A stretch of DNA of 37,182 nucleotides from an uncultured Bacilli bacterium (GCA_947625425.1 CANQOH010000009.1:1-37182), one strand, 5' to 3'. Counted from the stretch's first letter, positions 1-7,601 are shown. A program made the numbers and translations. The notes: a model not told the origin generated them from the sequence alone.

Positions 1-1050
1 AAAGAAAAATATCCTGATTCTTTAATTATCTTAATCTTAAATGGTTATTTTACAGAGAGAGGAAATATATCTATTCTCTCTAAAGAAGATAAAGTTAATA
101 TATCTTTAAATCATAATTGTGATATTGTTCTTGAATTACCATTTATTTATGGTACTCAATCAGCTGATATCTTTGCCTATACAAGTATTAAATTATTAAA
201 TGAATTAAAAGTTGAAAGAATTATTTTTGGTAGTGAATCTAATAATATCGATTTACTTAATAAAGTAGTTGATATTGAACTTAATGATCCAAACTATGAA
301 GATAATGTTAAAAAATATTTAGATGAAGGACTTAACTATCCTACAGCAATGAAAAAAGCTTTAAATATTGCAGAAGATATCAATAATCCTAATGACTTAC
401 TAGGTATATCATATTTAAAAGCTATTAGAAAAATAAATCCATCTATTATCGCTGAAACTATTCAAAGAACTAATGACTATCATGATACTTCATCAACAGA
501 TGATATAATAAGTGCCACTAATATTAGAGAAAAATTAAAAAATAATGAACCAATAGATAAATATCTACCTACCGATGTCATACCATATCTTCATCATATC
601 TCTAATGACAATCTATTTAATTTATTAAAATTTAAAATCTTAACTGATCAAGACTTAAGTATTTATTTAGATGTTGATGAAGGTATTGAATACCGCCTAC
701 TTAAATATATTAATGAATCACATAACTTTGATGAACTAACTAGTAATGTTAAAACAAAAAGATATACTTATAATAAAATAAATCGTATGTTACTTCATAT
801 CTTAATTGGTTTAACGAAAGAAGATAATCAACATACTACTTTAGATTATCTTAAAATATTAGGTTTTAATCCAAAAGGTCAAGAATATTTAAATAAAGTT
901 AAAAAAGATATTTCTTTATCATTAACTCCTAATAAAGATTCTAATGTTTATAAATATGAATTAAAAGCTGCTTATCTTTTTGAACAAGCTACTAAACAAA
1001 GTCTAAATAACTTTGATAATAAAAATATCCCAATCAAAAAGGACTCCTAA
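1..1050 (+). CDS. tmcAL: tRNA(Met) cytidine acetate ligase TmcAL (YlbM family), 5' end missing
   Basis: The frame is open from the first base and ends at TAA 1048-1050, so the gene starts upstream of the window; about 349 C-terminal codons are present and the N-terminal nucleotide-binding part (roughly the first 55-60 residues) is lost. Visible family marks are NGYFTERGN near the start, the ELPFIYGTQSADIFA stretch, IIFGSE, NPNDLLGISYLKAI and SATNIR. The family uses ATP and acetate to form N4-acetylcytidine at the wobble base of elongator tRNA(Met), in the cytoplasm. An internal ATG at 349 is only an in-frame methionine, because the conserved part begins well before it. It converges on the minus-strand gene at 1056 and shares a terminator with it. 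The family call rests on motif recognition. Confidence 0.88.
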   Translation, partial: KEKYPDSLIILILNGYFTERGNISILSKEDKVNISLNHNCDIVLELPFIYGTQSADIFAYTSIKLLNELKVERIIFGSESNNIDLLNKVVDIELNDPNYEDNVKKYLDEGLNYPTAMKKALNIAEDINNPNDLLGISYLKAIRKINPSIIAETIQRTNDYHDTSSTDDIISATNIREKLKNNEPIDKYLPTDVIPYLHHISNDNLFNLLKFKILTDQDLSIYLDVDEGIEYRLLKYINESHNFDELTSNVKTKRYTYNKINRMLLHILIGLTKEDNQHTTLDYLKILGFNPKGQEYLNKVKKDISLSLTPNKDSNVYKYELKAAYLFEQATKQSLNNFDNKNIPIKKDS

Positions 1051-1065
1051 GAGTCCTATTTTTTT
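1036..1065. terminator. Bidirectional rho-independent terminator between convergent genes
   Basis: AGGACTC (1040-1046), loop CTAA, GAGTCCT (1051-1057), then a T run on the plus strand and an A run before the stem that gives a T run on the minus strand. The tmcAL stop (1048-1050) lies in the loop and the stop of the minus-strand gene (1056-1058) lies in the stem, so both genes end inside the hairpin. Confidence 0.85.
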
Positions 1066-1340
1066 AACTTTTTCTTCTTTAAAAACTTATAAAAATTTTG
1101 ATTAGATAAATATAAGAAATATAGTACTATTACATCTCCAATAAATGAAGTTAAAAACAATACAGTTCCCATATATGGTTCAATAAAAATTAAAATAAGT
1201 CCTATTAAAGAAGCTATACCTAAGATGGTATATAAAATAAATAAATGAATTGAATAACGATATTCTGCTTCATATTTATCACGATATTCTCGTCTTAATT
1301 CATTTTGTTTATTACTATCTAATTCACTAAATGATTTCAT
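1056..1340 (-). CDS. Small two-TM membrane protein, unknown function
   Basis: This 94-residue protein has a charged N-terminus (about residues 1-28, many K, E and R), two hydrophobic helices (about 30-52 and 57-78) and a lysine-rich tail ending KKKKLKK, so both ends are probably cytoplasmic. I do not recognise a family. It starts 2 bases after the stop of the MIF-like gene, and the nearest ribosome site (GGGAG) lies inside the last codons of that gene, about 12 bases from the ATG. The two genes are therefore probably one transcript and translationally coupled. No catalytic motif is visible. Confidence 0.7.
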   Translation of the reverse strand: MKSFSELDSNKQNELRREYRDKYEAEYRYSIHLFILYTILGIASLIGLILIFIEPYMGTVLFLTSFIGDVIVLYFLYLSNQNFYKFLKKKKLKK

Positions 1341-1342
1341 CT

Positions 1343-1684
1343 TTAAAAATTGCTCCCATTCTGACCCCAGTTATCATATTCTTGATAACTAACATAAATA
1401 TTACTTGGACTTATATCAAGTTCACTACTAATCAAATTAGTTACTTCCCCTGTCATTCTATTATAAGCTTCTTTACTACCAGCTCCATATAAATTAATAG
1501 CTATATAAGCTATACCCTCAGTATCCAAACCTTTAAAATATAATTTACAATTATCTTTAAATTCAATCATTAACCAACTTTCACTCTTATTTAAAATACT
1601 AATAGCTTCCCCTAATCTTGCTTTAATCTTTAATTCTTTTTCTTTAGTAATTTCTTTATTAGTCTTAATTTCTATAAATGGCAT
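1343..1684 (-). CDS. MIF-like tautomerase (macrophage migration inhibitory factor family)
   Basis: The length (113 residues) is that of the MIF family. Pro2 follows the initiator Met (MPFIEIKTN), which would expose the catalytic N-terminal proline. NKSESWLMIEF matches the region of the MIF active-site lysine. The C-terminal part DISPSNIYVSYQEYDNWGQNGSNF-like pattern follows vertebrate MIF, which ends in GWNNSTF. Family members tautomerise phenylpyruvate or related enols as trimers; the physiological substrate in bacteria is usually unknown. The ribosome site AGGAG precedes the ATG by about 7 bases. It is the first gene of a pair with the small membrane protein at 1056. No signal peptide is visible, so cytoplasmic location is likely. 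Confidence 0.85.
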   Translation of the reverse strand: MPFIEIKTNKEITKEKELKIKARLGEAISILNKSESWLMIEFKDNCKLYFKGLDTEGIAYIAINLYGAGSKEAYNRMTGEVTNLISSELDISPSNIYVSYQEYDNWGQNGSNF

Positions 1685-1711
1685 TTTATCACTCCTACTA
1701 TATATATTATT

Positions 1712-1745
1712 TTAACAGAAAAAAGATAGTTTTAAAACTATCTTT
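1712..1745 (-). terminator. Terminator of the Fic gene
   Basis: A 24-base perfect palindrome (1722-1745, AAAGATAG and its complement around TTTTAAAA) is followed on the minus strand by a T run. It overlaps the Fic stop codon at 1744-1746. Confidence 0.8.
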
Positions 1746-2883
1746 ACAATTTTAATCTTTTAATCATACTAGTATCAATATCATTTATTCTTTCTGGACA
1801 TATTTCTATCTCTAAATTCTTTTGTCCATCAAACATACTCTTCTTTGTTTCTCTTACAACATGAATAGTTCCATCACTTATTAATGGTTCTAACATTGTT
1901 TCATATACATCTTTATTTTTCTTTTTATCATTTAATCTATTATAGAAACATGTATAATCAATAACTGTCTTACTACCATTCATTGAAAGTAGATATTCTA
2001 CTGTTTGATAATCAACAGCTCCCCATTCTCTAGCTGATAAACTATGTAAGTAATGCATCATATATTCTTTTTCTAATTCTTTCTTAACAGCAATTAACAT
2101 ATATTCTAAGAATTTAGTAAGTTCATGATATCCTTTAGCTTCTTTAATTAATTTATCATAATGTGGCGCAAAGTTAATTGCTCTATTAAAGATAATATAT
2201 GGATATATATGTCTATTAAGTAAATACCACATTGCTACTGTTCTACTAGTTCTTCCATTAATATCAAAATATGGATGAATATATACAAAATAAAAATGCA
2301 TTATCTGTGACTTAATAAAATATTCAGTTTGGTTATTAAATCTTTCACCATTATTAACATATTCAAAGAAAGAATCCATATATTTAGGTACTTCTTCAAA
2401 AGGTAATCCTTCATCAATCGTATCATCTAAACGACCATTTTGTAAGATATAAACAGGTGCTTCACGATACTTATCACCCATTCTTAATCGATCTTCTAAA
2501 CCAAGTAAATTTTCACTTAATATTTTATATAATTCAGCAACAGTATCACTATTAATACCTTTACCTTTTAAGATATATTGATAACCATGATATAAATTTA
2601 TAATACGATGTGTTAACTCACTATTAGAAGTTCTTTTTGCATCTTCAATAACTTTTTCAATTGTTGCTAAAGAATCATTAATACCTTCTACAGTATTATT
2701 AGCTTTTAATTCATGATTAAACATTACTTTTCTTGAAAAGCTTCTTGTATTCATAAATTCTTGTTGTTCTAAGAATTCCTCTAGTTCTCTAACTAAACTA
2801 TCTAAGTATTCACGATTATATTTAAATAATCTACCAGATGATGTTTTTAAAGGTAATGTCCCTTCTTTAAAATTAAGTTGCAT
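1744..2883 (-). CDS. Fic/DOC family protein (probable AMP-transferase)
   Basis: The Fic core motif reads HPYFDINGRTSR near residue 205, against the consensus HPFx(D/E)GNGRxxR: the catalytic His, the acidic metal ligand, the Asn and the Arg residues are kept, while the first Gly of GNGR is Ile. Fic enzymes transfer AMP (rarely other groups) to hydroxyl side chains of proteins. Near the N-terminus NNTVEGI resembles the class II inhibitory helix (S/T)xxxE(G/N), but the S/T position is Asn. A C-terminal segment (about 290-379) looks helix-rich and may be a winged-helix module, as in many Fic proteins. The chosen start is ATG 2883, preceded by GGGGTGA; a longer reading frame from GTG 2892 lies inside that ribosome site. 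The target is unknown. Confidence 0.85.
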   Translation of the reverse strand: MQLNFKEGTLPLKTSSGRLFKYNREYLDSLVRELEEFLEQQEFMNTRSFSRKVMFNHELKANNTVEGINDSLATIEKVIEDAKRTSNSELTHRIINLYHGYQYILKGKGINSDTVAELYKILSENLLGLEDRLRMGDKYREAPVYILQNGRLDDTIDEGLPFEEVPKYMDSFFEYVNNGERFNNQTEYFIKSQIMHFYFVYIHPYFDINGRTSRTVAMWYLLNRHIYPYIIFNRAINFAPHYDKLIKEAKGYHELTKFLEYMLIAVKKELEKEYMMHYLHSLSAREWGAVDYQTVEYLLSMNGSKTVIDYTCFYNRLNDKKKNKDVYETMLEPLISDGTIHVVRETKKSMFDGQKNLEIEICPERINDIDTSMIKRLKL

Positions 2884-2921
2884 ATAATTCACCCCTAATT
2901 AATAGGTCATATTATATACAT

Positions 2922-2971
2922 AAAAAAAGAAATATTCAAATATATCTCCTTTATTTAAACATTTCTTTTTT
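2922..2971 (-). terminator. Terminator after the three-paralog locus
   Basis: Long AT-rich hairpin: the arm at 2951-2972 pairs with 2922-2942 (AAAAAAGAAAT with ATTTCTTTTTT plus an inner stem) and a T run follows on the minus strand. It ends the 4174-to-2970 transcript. Confidence 0.65.
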
Positions 2972-3551
2972 ATAATTTATTATTTTCTTCTTGATTAGTA
3001 CATTTATTAACTATAGCACAACTACCAACTAATTCTTTTGCTGCGATAGATATCTCTCTACTACGACGATTATCTTGTTCTTTTAATCTTTCTTCTCCTG
3101 ATTTAATCATCGTAACAATTCCAACATATTTATCATCATAAGCAATTTTCATATATTCATCATAATCAATCATTACTACTCCAGCATCATTAACCTCATC
3201 ATAATAATTAAAATAAGGACTTAAAGTTTTATCATAAAGCATAAACTTTGTATCTTTACTAAAATAATCATAGAAATGAGTTAAGACAATATTTAAATCA
3301 ATCCAACTTTCATCAAGAGAATTAGTTCTCCAATAATCACCTGAAGATATAAAATCGTAAATTTCATCTAAAGTATATGGTGATTCTTTTAAATCATCAC
3401 GATTTAGATTATTAGAACTAGAATCTTTATCAGCAAAAACATTAACAACAAACGTAGAAACAACACTAATTGATATTCCTAATAATAAAACAACCGATAA
3501 GGAAATAACTACTTTTCGCAACGTTAATCTACTGCTTTTTATTTTTTTCAC
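2970..3551 (-). CDS. Membrane-anchored extracytoplasmic protein, paralog 3 of the locus
   Basis: 193 residues: a basic N-terminus (KKIKSSRLTLRKV), one hydrophobic helix at about 14-38, then an extracytoplasmic domain. It shares with the proteins at 3551-4174 and 5337-5843 the pattern SPYTLDEIYDFISSG, then THFYDYF-KDTKFM, MIDYDEYMKI, and a C-terminal Cys pair in GSCAIVNKC. The start is GTG (3549-3551), whose G is the last base of the previous gene's TAG stop, so it is probably translationally coupled. The alignment with the upstream paralog (KKIKSSRLT) supports this start. I do not recognise a family or function; a small secreted or anchored protein with a disulphide near the C-terminus is the most that can be said. 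Confidence 0.75.
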   Translation of the reverse strand: MKKIKSSRLTLRKVVISLSVVLLLGISISVVSTFVVNVFADKDSSSNNLNRDDLKESPYTLDEIYDFISSGDYWRTNSLDESWIDLNIVLTHFYDYFSKDTKFMLYDKTLSPYFNYYDEVNDAGVVMIDYDEYMKIAYDDKYVGIVTMIKSGEERLKEQDNRRSREISIAAKELVGSCAIVNKCTNQEENNKL

Positions 3552-4174
3552 TAAACATCTTCTTCTTTCTCATAATCTACATTTTCTTCAGGATTAGCAC
3601 ATCTATTAATTTGATTACATGCTCCTAAAACATCATGTGCCGCATTATTAACTTCTTGTTCTCGATATTGCTGTACATGGTATTGTGATACTTCTGTAAG
3701 ATAAATATCGGTAGCAGCATCCCCTTTACCTTTCGTAATTCTCATATATTCATCATAATCAATCATTATTGTATGAATATCACTAGCATCAACATTCTCC
3801 CATTCACCAAAGATATATCTCATTCTTTTATCATAAATCATAAACTTTGTATCTTTAGTAAAATAATCATAAAAATGAATTATCACATTATTATATTCAT
3901 ACCATTCGCTACAATTTTCTGTAAAATAATCGACTTTAAAATAAGCCCCAGAAGATATAAAATCATATATTTCATCTAAAGTATAAGGTGATTTTTTAAG
4001 ATCTTCTGTTTCAAGTTCCTTTGGTTTAAGATCTTCTTTATCATTTTCCGCAAAAACATTTATAACAAATGATGAACCAATACTAATTGATATTCCTAAT
4101 AATAGGACAACAAATAATGAGACAACTACTTCTTTCATCGTTAATCTACTACTCTTAATCTTTTTCTTTGCCAT
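3551..4174 (-). CDS. Membrane-anchored extracytoplasmic protein, paralog 2 of the locus
   Basis: 207 residues with a basic N-terminus (AKKKIKSSRLTMKE), a hydrophobic helix at about 17-40, an acidic linker (about 42-60) and the shared domain: SPYTLDEIYDFISSG, IHFYDYFTKDTKFM, IMIDYDEYMRI, and GACNQINRC near the C-terminus. It is closest to the gene at 2970-3551, with near-identical N-termini, so the two look like a recent tandem duplicate. The ATG has a strong AAAGGAG site. It is the first gene of a two-gene operon, driven by the promoter with the palindromic site at 4197-4239. The function is unknown; the placement next to a membrane-bound regulator suggests a surface response. Confidence 0.78.
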   Translation of the reverse strand: MAKKKIKSSRLTMKEVVVSLFVVLLLGISISIGSSFVINVFAENDKEDLKPKELETEDLKKSPYTLDEIYDFISSGAYFKVDYFTENCSEWYEYNNVIIHFYDYFTKDTKFMIYDKRMRYIFGEWENVDASDIHTIMIDYDEYMRITKGKGDAATDIYLTEVSQYHVQQYREQEVNNAAHDVLGACNQINRCANPEENVDYEKEEDV

Positions 4175-4196
4175 ATTTTACTCCTTTCTTAAACCA

Positions 4197-4239
4197 AATA
4201 TATTATTTAAAATTTAAGTTATCAACCTAGTTTAACTAG
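4197..4239 (-). promoter_or_regulatory. Promoter with palindromic activator-type site
   Basis: Minus-strand -35 TTGATA (4220-4225), 17-base spacer, -10 TATATT (4197-4202). One base upstream of the -35 lies the perfect palindrome CTAGTTTAACTAG (4227-4239), centred about 42-43 bases before the expected transcript start, which is the usual place for an activator that touches sigma. The same layout is found at 5865-5907. Confidence 0.7.
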
Positions 4240-4257
4240 AGTTTTATATTATTTAAA

Positions 4258-4274
4258 TTCTAGTTAAACTAGAA
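4258..4274. promoter_or_regulatory. Second palindromic site, possibly also a weak terminator
   Basis: TTCTAGTTAAACTAGAA is a perfect palindrome centred 33 bases upstream of the first one. It lies just after the XRE gene stop (4278), so it could also fold as a hairpin ending that transcript, but only a poor T run follows on the minus strand. Confidence 0.45.
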
Positions 4275-4277
4275 TAA

Positions 4278-5309
4278 CTATTTTAATAGATTATATTCGT
4301 TAAAAAAATTTTCCATAAGTTCTTTATTATTATCACATTTACCTATTAAACAAGATACTTCTTCATTTTGATAAGTAAAGCCTTCTACTACAACCCCATG
4401 ATATTCTACTTCATAATTCAAAATATCTTTATCTATTTGATAAACAGCAATATATTTCATTTCATTTTCTTCTAAAGTATAAGAATAAATCATATCAACA
4501 ACATTATATTCTAAAGTTAAATTATCTTTATTCTTAACATAAGTATTATTATCGCTTCTTACATAACCATTATTATTAAGTAAAGTAATAATTCTCCCTG
4601 AAGCCATATTAATTTTTAATTTATTATTATTTATATAATATAATTTATTATTAACACTTTTTTCTTTAATTATTAAATTAATATTATCTACTACTTCGCC
4701 ATCTTCATTATAATATTCTATTTCTAAATATAATTTATCTAAATTATTTAAAATATCTTTATTAAAATATTCTAAATTATTTAAATTTTCTTCTATTTTT
4801 ATCGCTTTATAATTATTCTTAGTAGCAATAATATATTTCTCATTACCATTTAAATAATACAGTGTAACTTTATAATCATGATCTCCTTCTATATCATTTA
4901 AACTTAATATAACTTCATTATTATCTATTATTAAATAGCTATCATTTATTACATATTTTTTACTGTCTAAATTTATTGTATAAAATTTAAATTTATTATA
5001 ATTATTTATAAAATATGTAAGTAAGAAAGCTATTAATAAAGTTAAGATTATCATTAAAGTATAAAACATTATTTTAATTATTTTATTATAATCTTTTTGT
5101 TTTTTATCGACAATTAAATTTATTAAATCAATATCCAAGTATTTAGATATATCTTTTATATAAGTTAAGTCAGGATAGTTTTTACCTGTCTCCCAATTAG
5201 AGATAGCTTTATCAGAAACCATTAATAGTTTAGCCAGTTCTTGTTGAGTTAGTTTTTTCTTCTTACGAGCATCAGCAATTAGTTTACCAATATCTTCTTT
5301 TTCTTTCAT
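4278..5309 (-). CDS. XRE-type regulator with a membrane helix and extracytoplasmic domain
   Basis: 343 residues. The N-terminal helix-turn-helix (about 5-60: IADARKKKKLTQQELAKLL, then VSDKAISNWETGKNYPD) is of the XRE/Cro type. A single long hydrophobic helix follows at about 75-100, and the remaining 240 residues, rich in N, I and Y with beta-type spacing, should lie outside the cell, ending in a Cys pair (SCLIGKC). This is a one-component membrane-bound regulator: it may sense outside the cell and bind DNA inside. It follows the 5337 gene by 18 bases and is probably co-transcribed with it, so it would control its own operon if it binds the palindromes at 5895 and 4227. The ATG at 5309 has AAGGAG upstream; the longer frame begins at a GTG next to that site. 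The ligand is unknown. Confidence 0.82.
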   Translation of the reverse strand: MKEKEDIGKLIADARKKKKLTQQELAKLLMVSDKAISNWETGKNYPDLTYIKDISKYLDIDLINLIVDKKQKDYNKIIKIMFYTLMIILTLLIAFLLTYFINNYNKFKFYTINLDSKKYVINDSYLIIDNNEVILSLNDIEGDHDYKVTLYYLNGNEKYIIATKNNYKAIKIEENLNNLEYFNKDILNNLDKLYLEIEYYNEDGEVVDNINLIIKEKSVNNKLYYINNNKLKINMASGRIITLLNNNGYVRSDNNTYVKNKDNLTLEYNVVDMIYSYTLEENEMKYIAVYQIDKDILNYEVEYHGVVVEGFTYQNEEVSCLIGKCDNNKELMENFFNEYNLLK

Positions 5310-5336
5310 CAAAACCACTCCTTCTATAATCGTTTA

Positions 5337-5843
5337 TTATATACATTTATTTATGACATCGCAACTACTCAAAACCTCTCTAGCTGCTATATCAATCATT
5401 AGTCCTCTATACTCGTCGCGCTTTTTATCACTTAACCAATTTTCCCCAACTTTAATATCGTAAGTAGCACTACTTTTATCACTTGTAACAATTTTCATAT
5501 ATTCATCATAAGTAATCATAATCGTTCCAATATTTTCTAATTCTTCATCATCTTTATATGGATTTATTGATTTGTTATAAATCATAAACTTTGTATCTTT
5601 ATTAAAGTAATCATAAAAATGCGTTAAAACATAATTAAATTCTATCCAATCTTCACTATAAGTATCATCACTTTTATAATAAGCTCCCGTTGAAATAAGT
5701 TCATATATTTCATCTAAATTATGTGATGTCTCTTTAAGTTCATTTTTATTATTAGTTCTAGCTTGACTGATATTAAAGCATAATAGAATTAATCCTAAAA
5801 GTAATACAATACTTATTGATATTATAATTATCTTTTTCTTCAT
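5337..5843 (-). CDS. Membrane-anchored extracytoplasmic protein, paralog 1 of the locus
   Basis: 168 residues from ATG 5843 (site AGAGGTG; the longer frame starts at a GTG inside that site). A hydrophobic helix at about 4-24 follows KKK. The rest has the shared domain: HNLDEIYELISTGAYY, THFYDYFNKDTKFMIY, IMITYDEYMKI, and a C-terminal SSCDVINKCI, with the Cys pair in the same place as in the other two paralogs. It is the first gene of the operon with the XRE regulator. It is more diverged from the other two than they are from each other. No known family is recognised. Confidence 0.75.
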   Translation of the reverse strand: MKKKIIIISISIVLLLGLILLCFNISQARTNNKNELKETSHNLDEIYELISTGAYYKSDDTYSEDWIEFNYVLTHFYDYFNKDTKFMIYNKSINPYKDDEELENIGTIMITYDEYMKIVTSDKSSATYDIKVGENWLSDKKRDEYRGLMIDIAAREVLSSCDVINKCI

Positions 5844-5864
5844 AGTTTGCACCTCTTAAAATTC

Positions 5865-5907
5865 ACTATAAATTTAAACTTTAAAATGAACAACCTATTT
5901 TAACTAG
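5865..5907 (-). promoter_or_regulatory. Promoter with palindromic activator-type site (second instance)
   Basis: Minus-strand -35 TTGTTC (5888-5893), 17-base spacer, -10 TATAGT (5865-5870). CTATTTTAACTAG (5895-5907), one mismatch from the 4227 palindrome, again begins one base upstream of the -35. A further copy, CTAGTTTGACTAG (5927-5939), is centred 32 bases upstream, as at the other promoter. Confidence 0.7.
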
Positions 5908-5914
5908 AATAAAT

Positions 5915-5944
5915 AAAAAAAGAACTCTAGTTTGACTAGAATTC
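5915..5944 (-). terminator. Terminator of mutM
   Basis: On the minus strand GAATTCTAGT, loop CAA, ACTAGAGTTC (5922-5944), then seven T (5915-5921). It coincides with the second palindromic site of the 5843 promoter, so the bases may serve both purposes. Confidence 0.8.
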
Positions 5945-6763
5945 CTATTTTTGACAATTTTCACAGTAATAAGTACTACGTCCACCAACAACAATTCTTT
6001 TTATTGTTGTTCCACAATTTTTACAAGTTTCGCCTTCTCTTTTATGAACCATTAAATTTTGTTGAAATCTACCTGTAACTCCTAATGATGAAGTATAACT
6101 TCTAATTGTTGTTCCCCCACATTTAATTGCTTCTTCAATTATTCTTTTTGAAGATGAAACTATTTTATCACATTCATCCATTGTAATATCTACTCCTAAT
6201 TTTTCGGGATAAATACCTGAAGCAAATAACACTTCATCAGCATAGATATTACCTAAACCAGATATAATTGTTTGATCAAGTAATAAACTCTTCATTGGTA
6301 ATTTCTTTTTATGAAAATTTTCATATAAATATTCTTTACTTAATTTAGGATCAATTGGTTCAATACCTTGTTTATGAACCCCTTCTACAGTTTCTAAATC
6401 TTCTTTTAAAACTAAATTCATACGCCCGAATTTTCTTGTATCATGATATCTTAAATCAGTACCATCTTCAAATTCAAAGATTACATGTTCATGTTTATTA
6501 ATCTCTTCATTATGATCTTTAATAAAGTATTTACCTTCCATACGTAAATGACTACATAAGTAATATGGCCCAATATCAAATAATAACCATTTACCTCTTC
6601 TTAAGATATCACTAAATTCTAAACCAATTAAATTCTTTTTAAAATCATTAATATCTGATTCAATTATTCTGTCATACAAAACATTAACGTTTATTATTTT
6701 TTTTCTTAGTATTCTTTTTCTTAGTGTTTGTCTTACTGTTTCGACCTCTGCTATTTCTGGCAT
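5945..6763 (-). CDS. mutM: Formamidopyrimidine-DNA glycosylase (Fpg/MutM)
   Basis: 272 residues, the usual length. The N-terminus MPEIAEVETVRQTL gives catalytic Pro2 and Glu3 after Met removal, which fixes the start at 6763. RRGKWLLFDI carries the conserved Lys, LLDQTIISGLGNIYADEVLF is the helix-two-turn-helix, and the C-terminal CKNCG and CENCQK give the four-Cys zinc finger. The enzyme excises 8-oxoguanine and formamidopyrimidines and cuts the abasic site in base excision repair. It follows polA and the CDF-like gene on the same strand, and its first 80 bases overlap the end of the CDF-like gene in another frame. Its terminator overlaps the regulatory sites of the next locus. Confidence 0.95.
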   Translation of the reverse strand: MPEIAEVETVRQTLRKRILRKKIINVNVLYDRIIESDINDFKKNLIGLEFSDILRRGKWLLFDIGPYYLCSHLRMEGKYFIKDHNEEINKHEHVIFEFEDGTDLRYHDTRKFGRMNLVLKEDLETVEGVHKQGIEPIDPKLSKEYLYENFHKKKLPMKSLLLDQTIISGLGNIYADEVLFASGIYPEKLGVDITMDECDKIVSSSKRIIEEAIKCGGTTIRSYTSSLGVTGRFQQNLMVHKREGETCKNCGTTIKRIVVGGRSTYYCENCQK

Positions 6764-7589
6764 CTGCTTTTTTACTCCTTACTTTGGCTTTTCTTATTAC
6801 TGTCTTCTTAACTAAATTAACTCTTACAACATCACTTATTTTAAGTAAGTAATCTTGAATACTTAAAACTAAAGTATTCACATCTATCATACTTACTCCT
6901 TCTTTTAAAGTAATATTAAGATGAGCATAATTAAGTCCACCAAAAGAAGTTAAATCTAGTTTTTCAACACTCTTAATCTCTTTATTCTTTTCTATTTCTG
7001 TAACATAAGTACTGAGATCTATATTATTTTTTTCTTCAATATATTTAAAACTATTAACAATAACTTTTATTCCTTTATAAATAACAAATAAAGAAATAAT
7101 AATCATTCCTAAGATATCACCATATTTAAATATCTTTACCCATTTACTTAGTTTAGTTAATAATAAAGCTCCTAAAATAACTCCATAAGATATAAAATCT
7201 ATTGTACTATGCATCTTACCAATTAATAAGACACCTTCTCTTTTTTGATAACTAACATTAGTCATAAAACAAGAAACAATATATCTTATTATTGCTAATA
7301 AAATAACAAATAGTATTATAAACCAACTAGTATTTTTAATATCACTAACTACACCATAATATATTAAAAATAAACTGCTTAGAATAATTAGAAATCCTAA
7401 CAAAGAACTAATAATTCCTTTATATTTTTTATTATCACTTTTCTTATATAGAAATAAACTTATAACTATTACTGATAATTCAAGTAACATACTTGATAAC
7501 ATTGTTAGTGAATGACATAAAAGTCCCCCAACTAATTTAACTAGTAATAAGATTAAATCAGTAATTATTATTTTCTTAACATCTTTCAT
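6684..7589 (-). CDS. CDF-like (cation diffusion facilitator) membrane protein with basic tail
   Basis: 301 residues from ATG 7589 (GGGAG upstream). About five or six hydrophobic helices fill residues 5-190, followed by a cytoplasmic domain (about 195-255) and a tail rich in K, R and N. The HSTID motif in the fifth helix matches the HxxxD metal site of CDF transporters, but the partner site in the second helix, usually ALLAD with a downstream HxxxD, reads TMLSSMLLELS and has lost the Asp and His residues. It may therefore be a relative with altered or absent metal transport. The last 27 codons overlap mutM, so the tail seems to be read over the front of that gene. It lies 12 bases after polA. 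Confidence 0.65.
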   Translation of the reverse strand: MKDVKKIIITDLILLLVKLVGGLLCHSLTMLSSMLLELSVIVISLFLYKKSDNKKYKGIISSLLGFLIILSSLFLIYYGVVSDIKNTSWFIILFVILLAIIRYIVSCFMTNVSYQKREGVLLIGKMHSTIDFISYGVILGALLLTKLSKWVKIFKYGDILGMIIISLFVIYKGIKVIVNSFKYIEEKNNIDLSTYVTEIEKNKEIKSVEKLDLTSFGGLNYAHLNITLKEGVSMIDVNTLVLSIQDYLLKISDVVRVNLVKKTVIRKAKVRSKKADARNSRGRNSKTNTKKKNTKKKNNKR

Positions 7590-7601
7590 AAACAAACTCC
7601 C

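Noticed and set aside
3773..3979. Plus-strand frame of 68 codons within paralog 2
   Set aside because: Antisense to a gene with clear paralogs, and without a ribosome site.
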